Below, piece by piece: positions 54,289-64,000 of a stretch of DNA of 64,000 bases (positions are counted from its first letter, which is position 1; each line of letters starts with the position of its first letter). The translations under genes were made by a program, and so were the position numbers. Under the pieces are notes generated by a model. The model did no database searches. It was not told the origin of the DNA and saw nothing but the letters and a program-made list of their open reading frames with translations. Source of the DNA: Cystobasidiopsis lactophilus (Eukaryota; Basidiomycota; Agaricostilbomycetes; Agaricostilbales; Chionosphaeraceae); the NCBI GenBank assembly GCA_001599975.1, contig BCIO01000005.1, positions 2,714,508 through 2,778,507 on the forward strand, in the 5' to 3' direction.

Positions 54289-55833
54289 TCACACCTTCCC
54301 ATCTTCCTTGTCCTTTGCCCCATCCGACTCCATCTTGGACTTGCGAAAGCTGCAAGTATAAAACCCGCCCTTGCCGTTACCCAACAAAAGAAGTGCGATC
54401 ACGCAGCCACAAATCAGGACCTCGTTGAGCTGGTGGCAAATCAACCTTAGGCGATACTTGCAAGGGCAAGACACGGACCAGGAAGCCGTATAGATCAGAA
54501 AGGATTCCAAATGGTGGAACGTCTGGCATGGTATCACGGAGAGTGGCTGTGGAGCCAAAAGGGAAAGTTAGCGGGAGAACGAGTGGGCGTGAAAGGGAGA
54601 CATGCGCAAAGCAAAGATGGTTGCTGTAAAGGCGGTCGCGAGATTGGTCCAGAACGGGTGTCCCAACACCAGAGAGCGTAACGTGACGAACAAAATGGTG
54701 AGAGATAGCAGCCACATGGTGATGACTGGGGTGAGGAGTCAGGACACTGAAGCCTTAAAGCCGGCACTGAAGTAAAATGCTCTTACTAATGAGCAGACAG
54801 AAGGCTTTCACCGCTCCAGTGCGTTGTACTTCGAGTCAAAGTTGTCAAGAGTCGCTGCGAATTTGGGAAGTGCCACCTCACATTTAAGCATCAGCACGGC
54901 GCCTTGCCCAGATTGGAAGCCCGGGCCCACGTAGGGCATGTCGTGGAGAGCTTGCTGAGTGACTGTCCAGCCTTGGATTTGGCCATAGATGTTAAGGCCG
55001 ACTAGAGGAATTGAAGCGTTTGTTTCCGCATTAATGATGGCAAAGCTGGAGTTGAATTGGTATAAATCAAACGGGTAATATATTGAAGTAGCGTCTTCGA
55101 TGGCACCAATAGATGCCGTTGTGCGATGCTGGGTGGCAAAAGTTTGAGGGATGTAGGCGCTTTCTGCGCAGTGTGAGACAGCTAGCGACCGAGAAAATGA
55201 CGCGTTTGATACCTTGAGAAGCAATAAAGTCTCCAACAGGCACCGGATTGCCATTAGCTGCAGACAAAGGTTAGCCTGTTAACTACGCCGTGGCAGACCT
55301 CGCTCACAATACGCTCTCGAGCTGACCGTCAGCATCCCGCCTGATACCGATTGTGGCGTACTTGACTGCATTTGCCTATTTAGAGAACAATCGGCATGGA
55401 AACAAAGAGAGAAGCCCACATAGGATCCCGAGCCCAGCCAAAACCAAAACACTGTGCACGTCTTGACTTTGACGTCCATCTCGCTGATCTGTCCGACCAA
55501 AATAATGCCATCCTGAATCGCATCTACGCTGACCCATCTCGTCGGTGGCGAGCGCCTTTGCTCGGCCAGAGCCGATAGAAGGGAGGCCAACAACGATCCC
55601 ACGACAAGTGCGGCCACGAAAAGCAAGATGCCTGATCCGGAAACGGTTCAAGTGCCGATATAACGCCCACGTGAATCAGATGGCCTACAGACGCGCTTCT
55701 TGCGCTGCAGAAAGGCCAGACAGCCTCGCCAGAGAGAGAAAGATTTAGCGCCGTCGCCGACTTTGTCTTCTCCTTTGTCAAGACGGCCGATTAATGAGGG
55801 CGTCTTTTCGCTGTTACTATCCGCATTGCTCAT
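54289..55833 (-). CDS. DUF4436 membrane protein, copy A
   Basis: Integral membrane protein of unknown function, spliced through many short introns. N-terminal cytosolic part from ATG 55,833: MSNADSNSEKTPSLIGRLDK and LQRKKRV, then membrane segment CILLFVAALVVGSLLASLL. The lumenal part contains RRSPPTRWVSVDAIQDGIIL, TCTVFWFWLGSGS, TPQSVSGGMLTVSSRAY, NGNPVPVGDFIASQ, IPQTFATQHRTTASIGAIE, YYPFDLYQFNSSFAIINAE, GLNIYGQIQGWTVTQQAL and HDMPYVGPGFQSGQGAVL. Several C-terminal membrane segments follow, with the family signature LRDTMPDVPPFGILSDLYGF and ending FRKSKMESDGAKDKEDGKV at 54,289. The paralogue B follows in tandem. The family name is from memory of the RxxMPDxPPxG signature. Confidence 0.75.
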
Positions 55834-56174
55834 CTAGAGTGATTGCTCGTCGTCGAAGCAAGGCCAAGCAAGCCCGGTCGGAGTTGGTCGCGGCGCAGAT
55901 AGTAAACAGATCGCCATCTTCAAGTTGGCTTCTGGCGCTTCTCTCTTTGTATCAACCGTGTCGCGTAGCTGTAAGCATGTACTATGAACGGCAAAAGCAG
56001 CGAGCAACGACATAAGGAGGCAACCAAAGAAGCCGTTGGTTTTCGTCGTTTGCGCGCGGCCCAGTGTGGCAAAAATTCGAGTGTCTCGCTTCTTGCCTCT
56101 GACAACTGGTGGTACCAATAGCAAGTATTCTGGTCAAAAGTCCCAGAGCTCCTCGTATCCCAGAGCTAGCAGCG
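55834..56174. promoter_or_regulatory. Gap between the two DUF4436 genes
   Basis: About 340 bases between the stop of copy B and the start of copy A, both on the minus strand. It should hold the promoter of copy A. No strong element recognised. Confidence 0.35.
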
Positions 56175-57786
56175 TCACACTTGCGCCTCCTTCGCCTTCT
56201 TTCGCTTGATCCTCTCGGATTTGCGAGTATGGCTGGCGCGAAACCCGCCTTGCCCGTTGTTCAATAGGACGAGCGCGAGCAAGCAGCTAGAAAGGAGCAA
56301 GGCGTCGACGCCGGAACAATCAGCAAGGGGGACAAGGCCGGAAAATGGGACACCCAAGAAAGTACACGCACGCAGACACAATTACTTCGTTAACGAGGAA
56401 ACCATAGACGTCACTTTGAAAGCCAAAGGGGGGAACATCCGGCATCGTGTTGCGTAGCGCCGGAAGTGCGAAGAGCATCGTGGAAAAAACCGAAATCAGG
56501 GGCGACCAGAATGAGCCGCCTAGAGCCAGAACGCTCAAGGTATTGAAGAGCACCGCAAGGCTGATGCACCACATAAGGATCACTGTAGCAAACCTGTAAG
56601 CGTGCGGCTCCGACACTGGCTGAGATATTGTGCATGGTAAAGTTGCTTACCGATGACGATGCAAAACGCTCGAACCACTGCCGTTCGTTGCACTGTGTGG
56701 CGAACAGTTAGAATGCTAGACCAATCTCGAGTGAAGCTATGTCCTCACATGTCAAGAGGAGCACTGTTCCTTCCTCAGAGTTGAAGTTTGGCCCAACGTA
56801 AGGCAAACCGTGAAGAGATTGTTGCGTTACTAGCCAACCTTGGACCCAATGTTAGGCAAGCCGTGACGAGATTGTTGTGTTACTAGCCACCTTGAATTTG
56901 ACCAAAAATATTGACTCCAACGAGCGGAAGAGAGGCGTTTGTGTCCGAATTGATGACCGCAAAGCTCGAATTCAGGCCGTAGACGTCAAAAGGGTAGTAA
57001 ATGGACGCTGCCCCTTCGATTGCGTTCATGGAAGCAGACGTCCGATGCTGGGTCAAGAAAGTCTGAGGCACATAATCGCTCTCTGTGCGTTCGTGGGCCA
57101 CACCTGCCGAGGGAAAGAAGTGCAAATGGCTTACCGTGCGAGACCACAAAATCGCCAACAGGTATCGAGTTGCCATCATCTGCTGTAGATTTAGAACATT
57201 ATGTAACAGAAGCTCCAAAGTGCGCACAAAACGCTGTGGCGCTGACTGCAAGCGCTCCGCCCGTCACCGAGTCAGGGGCGTTCGACTACAAGCGCGCTTC
57301 AGAGTCTGTTCCAGAGCGATTGGGAGGAAGAAACTTACAAGGGTACCTGAACCTAACCAAAACCAGGAGATCGTGCAGCTCTTGGCCCGGATATTGATGT
57401 CCGCCACCTGTCCTACCAGAACGACGCCGTCCTGGATCGCATCAACATTTTCCCAGCGCGTTGGCGGCGACCTTCGCTGTTCCGATTGAAAAGAAAGGAA
57501 GGAAGCCAGGACAGAGCACACAATCAGGATGATAGCGATAAGTGAAACGATCCCTTCATTTGTGTGGCGAGGTGAGCTGCACACTCTGCGATAGCTCTCG
57601 GGTACCCAGCTCACAGACACGTTTCTTTCGATGGATGAATCGGACGTGATAGGGCAGATATGTCGCCTTGCGGCCCTCGGTCACGTTCTCGGGCTGGTCA
57701 GGATTGGCCAGCGTCAGCGTTGAATCGTGGTTGCTTGCGTGTGTCACTTCCTCCTCCTCAGAGTCGCGTTGGTGGTCTTTCATCAT
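56175..57786 (-). CDS. DUF4436 membrane protein, copy B
   Basis: Tandem paralogue of copy A with the same order of segments: MMKDHQRDSEEEEVTHASNH, FIHRKKRV, membrane segment IVSLIAIILIVCSVLASFL, RRSPPTRWENVDAIQDGVVL, SCTISWFWLGSGT, DDGNSIPVGDFVVSH, VPQTFLTQHRTSASMNAIE, YYPFDVYGLNSSFAVINSD, GVNIFGQIQG, WLVTQQSLHGLPYVGPNF, then C-terminal membrane segments with ALRNTMPDVPPFGFQSDVYG and the tail ...RKSERIKRKKAKEAQV. The join between QIQG and WLVTQQ needs a 52-base intron (56,839-56,890) absent from copy A; that intron is one half of a tandem duplication. The start was taken at the first in-frame ATG (57,784-57,786), giving a cytosolic acidic N-terminus. All other exons are open and aligned with copy A, so it looks functional. 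Confidence 0.75.
56789..56890 (-). repeat. Tandem duplication of about 50 bp, one copy acting as an intron
   Basis: On the minus strand two adjacent copies begin AAGGTGGCTAGTAACACAAC and AAGGTTGGCTAGTAACGCAA and stay alike through GGCTTGCCTAACATTGGG and GGTTTGCCTTACGTTGGG. They differ at about eight positions including one indel. The left-hand copy has GT at its start, AG at its end and a CTAAC about ten bases before the AG. Confidence 0.85.
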
Positions 57787-57945
57787 TTTTGATGGCAATG
57801 TCAGAAGGCCAAAGGTGATGGTCAGAACACAGGCCCAGCTACTGGTTAGAATCGCAACATGATCAGGCCTGGCTCGGGACGATATCAAATCAGAAGACCT
57901 TAGGATCTTTTTGAACAGAACGCTCACTCTCGGATGGCAACATCG

Positions 57946-60900
57946 TTACTGGTGCCATAGCCGCACATAAGTGGCAACGCTTGACTCTTGGTCCAACCGC
58001 AGGCCGGACCAAAATTTGGTGGCAAGATCGGACCGGCCCACCGTGTCAGAGACCCGCGATGCACGAATCAAAACATCGTTTCGTAGGCTGTCGTTTGCAC
58101 TTGAGTTGCCAAGGTCAACTTCGGCCAGTTTGGACAGGAAGCCCAGTCTCTCTTGAGAGGACATCGACGGCTGTTCAGCTCCTCGAACTAGTCTTCTTAC
58201 CGCACTTAGGCAGTCAGGAGAGTCTGTGAAAGCATTCAATTGGCTGACGAACGCCGTATGAAAGGCCAAGAAGGACCTACCGAGCGCGAGGCCCAGGCTT
58301 GACAACGCATCCGCGGCATCCAGGAGCCAGGCTGATTGAATTTTGCTGCTGAGCTGACCAACGTCAAGATGCGCTACAGCGTTGCAGGCAATTTGAAGCC
58401 AAAGAGCCTTCTCTGCAGGCAGGCGGTGCGAGAGCGACGAAATGAAAGTGAAGAGGGAGAAGCGGCGGACAAGGTCCGTGGCGGCACTGTCGAACTCGCT
58501 AGCTGATAAGAGGATCTGCGGGCAAGCCTTTATTGGAGCACTGGCTTGGGCGCTCAAGAGGGAGTACTTACTTCCAGGATTAGTTGCCGTGCAGCTGCCG
58601 AGGTGGATGTGGCGTTGAAGTGACCCAAAAGTAGCTCGACTGCCTGGCGGCGCTTGAGGACCGGCCATGCTTCCGGTAGACAGAGAGCGTCCCGTAGGAA
58701 GGACAAAAACCACGTCTCTTGGAAAAGCCGCTCCTCGTCGTCGGTCGAATACAGCATCTGGTAGAGCAAAGGGACATCCCTGACTTCGAGGACAGAGCGC
58801 TGGAGCAGGTGACGTGAAAAGGTGGGATAGAGAGCGTCTTCCGGTGATGACACCGCGCGCAGGCAGTTCGCCAAAAGCAGGGCGGAAAGAGGCGTGTGCT
58901 GCCCTTCGACGTTGGCGGCGTGTTCGAGCACGAGCAGCACCTCGTCTAACTCTGTGAACGAGGCATCCTGTAGTCGTACTCGTAGCCGGGCCAGACTGCG
59001 ATCGCTGGACTGGCGTATAGCGAGCTGTGGCGACGCCAAACCACAGATCGCCAGACCAATCACATTGCGGTTGACAAGCTGCAGGAATTCGGCGACGTCT
59101 ATCGAGGGTTCTGCAATGTAGAGGGAAAGAAGAGACAGGACCCAAGTGGGGTCGTAGGCCGGACGGTCGCTGGGGGCGCTTGCTGGACGCAGTGCTCGCA
59201 AGGCCGAGCCATAGACTAGGTCGGGCTCCAGCGCTGCCAGAATATGGCACCCCTTGAGGCCAGTTGATCGAAGAGCGGGAGGGCACCATGCTGCCAGCGA
59301 GACTCGCAGGGATAGCTTCCCAGACAGCTCTGCGCGTTGGAGCGCCTGCGAGATGCGGATATCGGTGTCTGTGTGGGTCATGCCAAAAATGGATAGCAAG
59401 CACTCGTAGATGGCGAGGTAGCTGAAAGAGGTGGTGCCCATCGTAGCCATCAGGTCGACTAGCGCACCCCCAAGTCGATCCTCGCGCAGCCAGGTTCGGA
59501 GGTCTGGCACTGCCAAAAGCATGGCAACATGTTTTGAGCTGTTGATTGACTGAGAGTGAAGGTGTCAGCTCTTGGTGAGTTCCAGCAAAGGGGGGAAGAC
59601 GAACTTCACCCGACTGCACAAGCAGGCCGTTGACCAAGCGAACAACTTGCTCATATCGTAAGCACTTTGATATGGCGGATACTATGACCGGATCAACCAA
59701 GTGAGCTTTTGGCGCTGCTGGTAGTAGCGTGACCACGGCACCTGCACAGAGACCGTGAGATCACATCACGGGGCTAGAATAAAGCGAGCTTACACAATGC
59801 TTCGCACAAGTCCAAAGTGGCCGTAGACTGCACTTCGTCCTCTGCAAATCGACGCACGAGCCACAAAAGAGACTTGTCGACGGCCTCTTCAAGAAGTTGC
59901 TCGCACCCTCCCAACCGGTGCTGCAAGTTGCGCAACTGGATAAGGTGTGAAGCACTCCAGTCGTTCGGATTCGATCCCTGTGAAAACTGCTGCCAAAAGG
60001 TACGTGTTTCGGTCGGCCGGAGGGCAAGGAGCTGGATGAGGCATCCCTGAGCCGAGGCGTCCCCAGCGCTTGCTGCCAGAACAAGCGGCTCAAGCGATAA
60101 GGGCGGAGCATCCGAGGAGGTTGCCGAGCAGATTTTAAGAAAAGCTAAGAGGGCGGAGTAAAAAGCTGGTGCAGGGGAAGGGTGGCGCTGAAGCCAATCG
60201 CGAAAGAGATGCTTGGTGCCCGCGAAACGGCAGACGGCTATTGAAAGACCGTCGGTCGACAGATCTGAAAGTTCTGAGGTCGCTAACAGGCGTTTTGACC
60301 ACCTCGAAATCGCTTTCTCGGGCAACTCCGCCACCTGCTCCAGGTTGGCTGATTCCAGAAGCCTGCCAACACTTGCGCCCGCTGTTGTCACTTGTCCATC
60401 AACGTATAGGTTCACCAGGGCGGTAAGGGTGGGTGGATCGTAGGTCAATGTAGCACCACGTAAAAGGTCCTCCCATAGCCTTGAGGGGCAAGCTTCAGAA
60501 GAGCGAGACAACAAGACCGCTAACAGATCGCTTCTTTGCCGGGGCGTGAAGAAAGGAAGAAGACATTGAATAGTCTGGGCGAAGTGGTCGGAGACGTTTG
60601 ACCAAGCTTTCGCATCAGCTAACAAAACCTCGATATAGGGGCCAACAAAGTTGGAAGCTTCCGGCTGGGCAATCAGCAGCTCGGCCAAATCTGCAGCACA
60701 AAAATCAAGAGATAAATCAGAGCACAGGCCTTCAGACTCACCATGTAGATTGGCATGGTCTTGCTTCACAGCTTGCATGAACGTCGGTAAGAACGCCGTG
60801 CTGTGAAAGAGTTCCGGCGATCGTTCGACACTCTCGTGGAGCACTTGAAGATGTCCCGGGCAGGAGGAAGCGGCAGCAGAAATCGACAGACCAATGAGCC

Positions 60901-63267
60901 GGAGCTGAAGTCGCCGTGCGGAAATCGTCTCAGCCGACCACTGGGCCAGCAGTCGCTTCAGGGCCTTCAAAGACGAGCTTCTGTCTTCGGATTGGATCTT
61001 GGAGAGGTCTGAAATCGCTTTGGTCAGAGGCTTGGTCGAGCCGGCGATGGTTACCACATAAGCCAAGAGCGCGCGGCCCACGGCGGCATCCTCAGTCAAT
61101 GCGGTCAGCATCACTGCCAGCCGCACTGTCTCTTGCACCAGCTCATCTGTCAGGCTGCTCTTGGTGGCCGAGTACCGAAGCTGATCAACCCACGCGCCGA
61201 GCAGCGGGCTGGAGAGGCCAGACACGCCTTGGCCCTCGAAGATGCGGTCCGCCGACTCGATGCACCTGAAAGGCGCTTGATTGGCCTTTTGAACACAGCC
61301 AACCCAGAAACGCCTCGCTGAGGTGGACTCCAAGACGTCGAGCCAAAGGTCGACCTCGCCCTCCGACTCGGCGTCGAACAAGGAGCTGTTGAGCAGGATG
61401 GAGTGGAGCCCCTGTCGGCATCGGACCTTGGCAGTGATCAGAACCGGCTGCTGGAAGATGTTGGCGAGGTGCATGAGGCCACAAGCATCCACTTCGCCCT
61501 TGAACCAATTGCTCGAGGAAAGGGTGTGCGGGATCAAAGCGAACAGGTGAGCTTGGGCCACGACCGCATCGGCCGTCTCAGAGCTGCCGGAGAGGAGGAC
61601 GTCGGCCAGCTTGACCAGGTCGAATCGCAAAGAAGTTGTGAGGGCCGGGAGCGCCTCATAGTACTCGGCCAAGAGAGCGACGAGAGGAAGAAGGCGGGTC
61701 GCGTCGGTCTCGCTCTTCTGGATCAGCCCAATGACGATTTGAGGTTCAGGGACGCGGGAGCCAACGTCCTTGCGAAGCTGGTCAAGCTTGTTCGAGTCCA
61801 CCGCGCCAGCCAGCCATGTCAGCTTGCGTAGGGCGGTAAGAAGCAAGAGAGAAAAGAGATGGGCGACGAGAACGTTTTCGTGCTGCAGCGCCTTCGAGAA
61901 CCAAGCTTTCGAGAAGGAGGTCGGCAAGCAGGTGTCGGCGAGCTGCCCAGGTCGCAAAGCTGAGATGGAAGAGGGATTGGTGGATATGAGCGTGGTGGCT
62001 TGTGTGATCACTGAGATCCATTTGGAGGTGGCCTTCGGTTCCAAAGCAGTGGTAAGCTTGTTCCAAACGGCGCCAAACAGGTCAGGTTGGTGGATCAACA
62101 CTTGCTGCACCAACTCAAAGTGGCCAGGGTTGTCGAGAGGCTTTAGTGCACTGACGAGGCTGGCGATGGTCTTGGACACCAGTTCGGAAGAGCGCGGTTG
62201 ACTCTTCAAAGCCGCCAGATGCTCGACGGCCGCAGAAACGAAGCGGAAGACAACTTCTTCGGACCGCGTTGCGTTCGCCAACGACTTGGGCAATAAGGGA
62301 ACCAAAGAGGTCCAGGCATCTTCGATCGTGTTGCAGCGCAAGGTGACGCTGAGCTTGGCGTCTTCCAGGACGTGAGAGAAGAAAGTGAGCAGCAGGGCCT
62401 CTCTGCACTCTTGCTGGTCTTCTTTGAGATAATCGGACGAGAAGACGGCGTGGACAAGGCCTTTTGAAGACAGGATCTCGCCCTTGAAGGACGCAGAGGT
62501 GATCGCTTTGAGCCAGGTCAGCAGGAGGCCCAGAGTGAGTGTGCGCCCGTCTGCCTTGTTGACCCGCTCCACTTTCTTATGTCGCATCCCAAGCAGCCTT
62601 GTCAAATTCTGTTGTGGCACTTATCAGCCTTGAGGAAGGTTGTTAAGAGAAATGGAACTTGCCTTGATGTTAGAGGAGAGCAAGTTCCAGCTCTTTCGGA
62701 CCCGGAAGCCCCAGCCTTCTTCCTCTACATCCCGGGTCATGTAGCACAGCAATTTGACGACACAGCTGTTCCGGGCATTGCTCCCCGGCCCCAAGGCTTT
62801 CGCGAGCTCCGCTTCGTTTGTCGTCAAAAGTTGTTTCGCCAGGTCCTGCTGGACGGCGATCAACTCCAGGGATCGGATCTTGAGGATCTTGGAGAGCAAG
62901 TTGAGCAAAGAAATGAGCAAGGCGTCATTGGAAGTCTGCCAGCCAGGAGCAAAAAGTTTTAGAAGGCATGCTCGCAAATTCGAGCGGGTTGAACGTGAAA
63001 AGCTTACGGAAGAGCAAGTCGCCAAAGCCTTTGTGAGGGCAGGGATGGCCTCTTTGTACGACCTGAAAGCTTGAACAAAGTCGTCGATGTCGTCCTGGAT
63101 GGCTTGGGCGAGCGCCTTCACCGCTGTTTGAATTTCATGCGCATGAGCGCAGAGGCTTGGGCTTTGAGGGAAGGGACCTCACTGGACTGGATGACGGTTG
63201 TGTCATCGCTCTGAAGTGCTCTGAAGAGCGCCTGGAAGTCAACCTCCTGCCGCTTGCGCTTCGACAT
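57946..63267 (-). CDS. URB1: Nucleolar pre-ribosomal-associated protein 1 (URB1/NPA1)
   Basis: Very large helical-repeat protein of early 60S pre-ribosomes in the nucleolus. Start MSKRKRQEVDFQALFRALQS at 63,267. The conserved N-terminal region includes AQAIQDDIDDFVQAFRSYKE, KLLCYMTRDVEEEGWGFRVR, SWNLLSSNIKASSISLNN and LTRLLGMRHKKVERVNKADG RTL, the last matching the family's W-L-S-S-x-K...LL-x-M-R pattern. A long exon (about 59.8-62.6 kb) continues as alpha-helical repeats. Further exons (59.5-57.9 kb) include MGTTSFSYLAIYECLLSIFG, QALQRAELSGKLSLRVSLAA, PTWVLSLLSLYIAEPSIDVA, FLSFLRDALCLPEAWPVLKR and the tail SVATYVRLWHQ, with TAA at 57,946-57,948. About 1,700 residues, the expected size for the family. 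URB2 was considered, but the N-terminal motifs fit URB1 better. Confidence 0.78.
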
Positions 63268-63427
63268 CGCTGCACGGGTTGACGAGCAACTTCGAGGCGG
63301 ACATGAGCGCTGATTTGGATGCAGTGGTAGGCGCCCTCTATCGCTGTCACAGACATTCTTCTGACGTTTATCGTGCCTGCAGACGGCCGCTATAGCGCCA
63401 GACTCGCATGTCAGGCCAGGTTCGTAG

Positions 63428-64000
63428 CTCGCCTCCGCTTCAGTCAGCTCTGGCCTCGACCTGACAGATCGCCTCTTGACAGACGCCAAAACGCAGCGTT
63501 ATGATAGGCAGTTGAGGTAATGATCTTGTCATTAGTATGGCTCCCATTCAGCAGTGCTCAAAGCTGGCGATAGGTTGTGGGCGGCGGCGGGCCAGACGGC
63601 GCTCGAGAACGCCAACATCCTCGTCGTCAATGGCTCTCCCACGGCCACGCAACTGCTCAAGAACTTGGTCTTGCCTGGTGCGCGTGCTCTCATTCATACT
63701 TCTACCTGACCAAGGGCTCACAAGAGCGACGTCGCAGGCATCGGCTCCTTCACCATCCTGGATGACAAGACGGTCTCTGAGGCCGACATCGGTGCCAACT
63801 TCTTCCTTACCACCGAGTCCTTGGGGCACAAGCGGGCCGAGCAACAAGTCCCATTGCTCACCGAGCTCAACGACAGCGTCAAAGGCCACGCTCTGCTCCA
63901 GGACCTCGCCACCTTCCTCGCTTCCTCCCCGACCGCCTTGTCGCCCTACAACCTCGTCATCTCCGTCGATGCTCCCACGGCCGACACGTTGAAGCTGGCC
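63428..64000 (+). CDS. ULA1: NEDD8-activating enzyme E1 regulatory subunit (partial)
   Basis: Regulatory, catalytic-Cys-less half of the NEDD8 E1 (APPBP1/NAE1/ULA1), partner of UBA3. The first visible exon ends ...[13 protein letters not shown]. An intron (about 63,517-63,573) then joins [36 protein letters not shown] second intron leads to [40 protein letters not shown] and [20 protein letters not shown], and the gene runs off the right edge. RYDRQLRLW and [16 protein letters not shown] are diagnostic of the family, and [14 protein letters not shown] separates it from AOS1. The initiator Met lies upstream of 63,428 in an exon I could not fix; MSADLDAV at 63,304 is a candidate. Divergent from URB1. 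Confidence 0.9.

Noticed and set aside
56839-56890. Reading DUF4436 copy B as a broken gene because of the interrupted frame
   Set aside because: The interruption has GT and AG ends, a CTAAC branch-like site and normal intron length; removing it restores the paralogue's peptide, and all other exons are intact.
57946-59736. A separate gene for the last 1.8 kb of the URB1 region
   Set aside because: Exons continue in the same orientation with short introns, no promoter gap and the same helical-repeat character, and the combined length fits URB1.

Overview
This window is nuclear DNA of a filamentous or yeast-like fungus, most likely a basidiomycete (smut or red-yeast relatives are good candidates; I cannot place it further from sequence alone). 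The evidence is dense protein-coding genes on both strands, many short GT-AG introns of about 50-75 bases, GC-rich codon use, and a gene set that is fungal throughout (IKS1 kinase, AA11-type copper monooxygenases, DUF4436 membrane proteins, THO and NAC subunits). No rRNA, tRNA, CRISPR array or virus-like element was seen.

Layout. 0-4.6 kb (minus strand): DNA polymerase epsilon subunit B (DPB2), the beta subunit of the nascent polypeptide-associated complex (EGD1/BTF3) and ribosomal protein eL8. 4.6-7.9 kb: a gene-poor stretch with five copies of an unusual 30-36 bp dyad-symmetric motif. 7.9-15.4 kb: two secreted wall-acting proteins (an AA11-like lytic polysaccharide monooxygenase and an expansin/RlpA-like protein), with a bacterial-type S49 protease (SppA) and a 2-oxoglutarate oxygenase between them. 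15.9-27.0 kb: a leucine/isovalerate catabolism neighbourhood: the alpha and beta subunits of methylcrotonyl-CoA carboxylase, isovaleryl-CoA dehydrogenase and a probable mitochondrial acyl-CoA synthetase, with a cytochrome b561-like gene inside. 27.4-41 kb: an unknown gene, THOC1/HPR1, a second AA11-like monooxygenase, two long Ser/Pro-rich unknown proteins and kinase IKS1. 41.2-49 kb: the catalytic subunit of DNA polymerase epsilon (POL2). 49-64 kb (mostly minus): SUMO E1 subunit UBA2, an unknown gene, an F-box/LRR-like gene, a tandem pair of DUF4436 membrane proteins, the ribosome-biogenesis factor URB1/NPA1, and the 5' part of the NEDD8 E1 regulatory subunit ULA1/NAE1.

How genes relate. Four of the genes at 15.9-27 kb carry out successive mitochondrial steps of leucine breakdown or feed acyl-CoA into it, and two of them share a very short divergent promoter. 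Both polymerase epsilon core subunits lie within 42 kb, and two ubiquitin-like E1 subunits (SUMO and NEDD8) within 15 kb.

The most striking single observation is in the second DUF4436 gene (56,175-57,786). A tandem duplication of about 50 bp of coding sequence appears to have been turned into a 52-base intron, with GT and AG supplied by the duplicated AGGT junction and a CTAAC branch-site match arising inside the copy. The intact neighbouring paralogue lacks this intron. The monooxygenase genes also contain very small exons (13, 17 and 30 bases) carrying key residues, including the second copper-ligand histidine.
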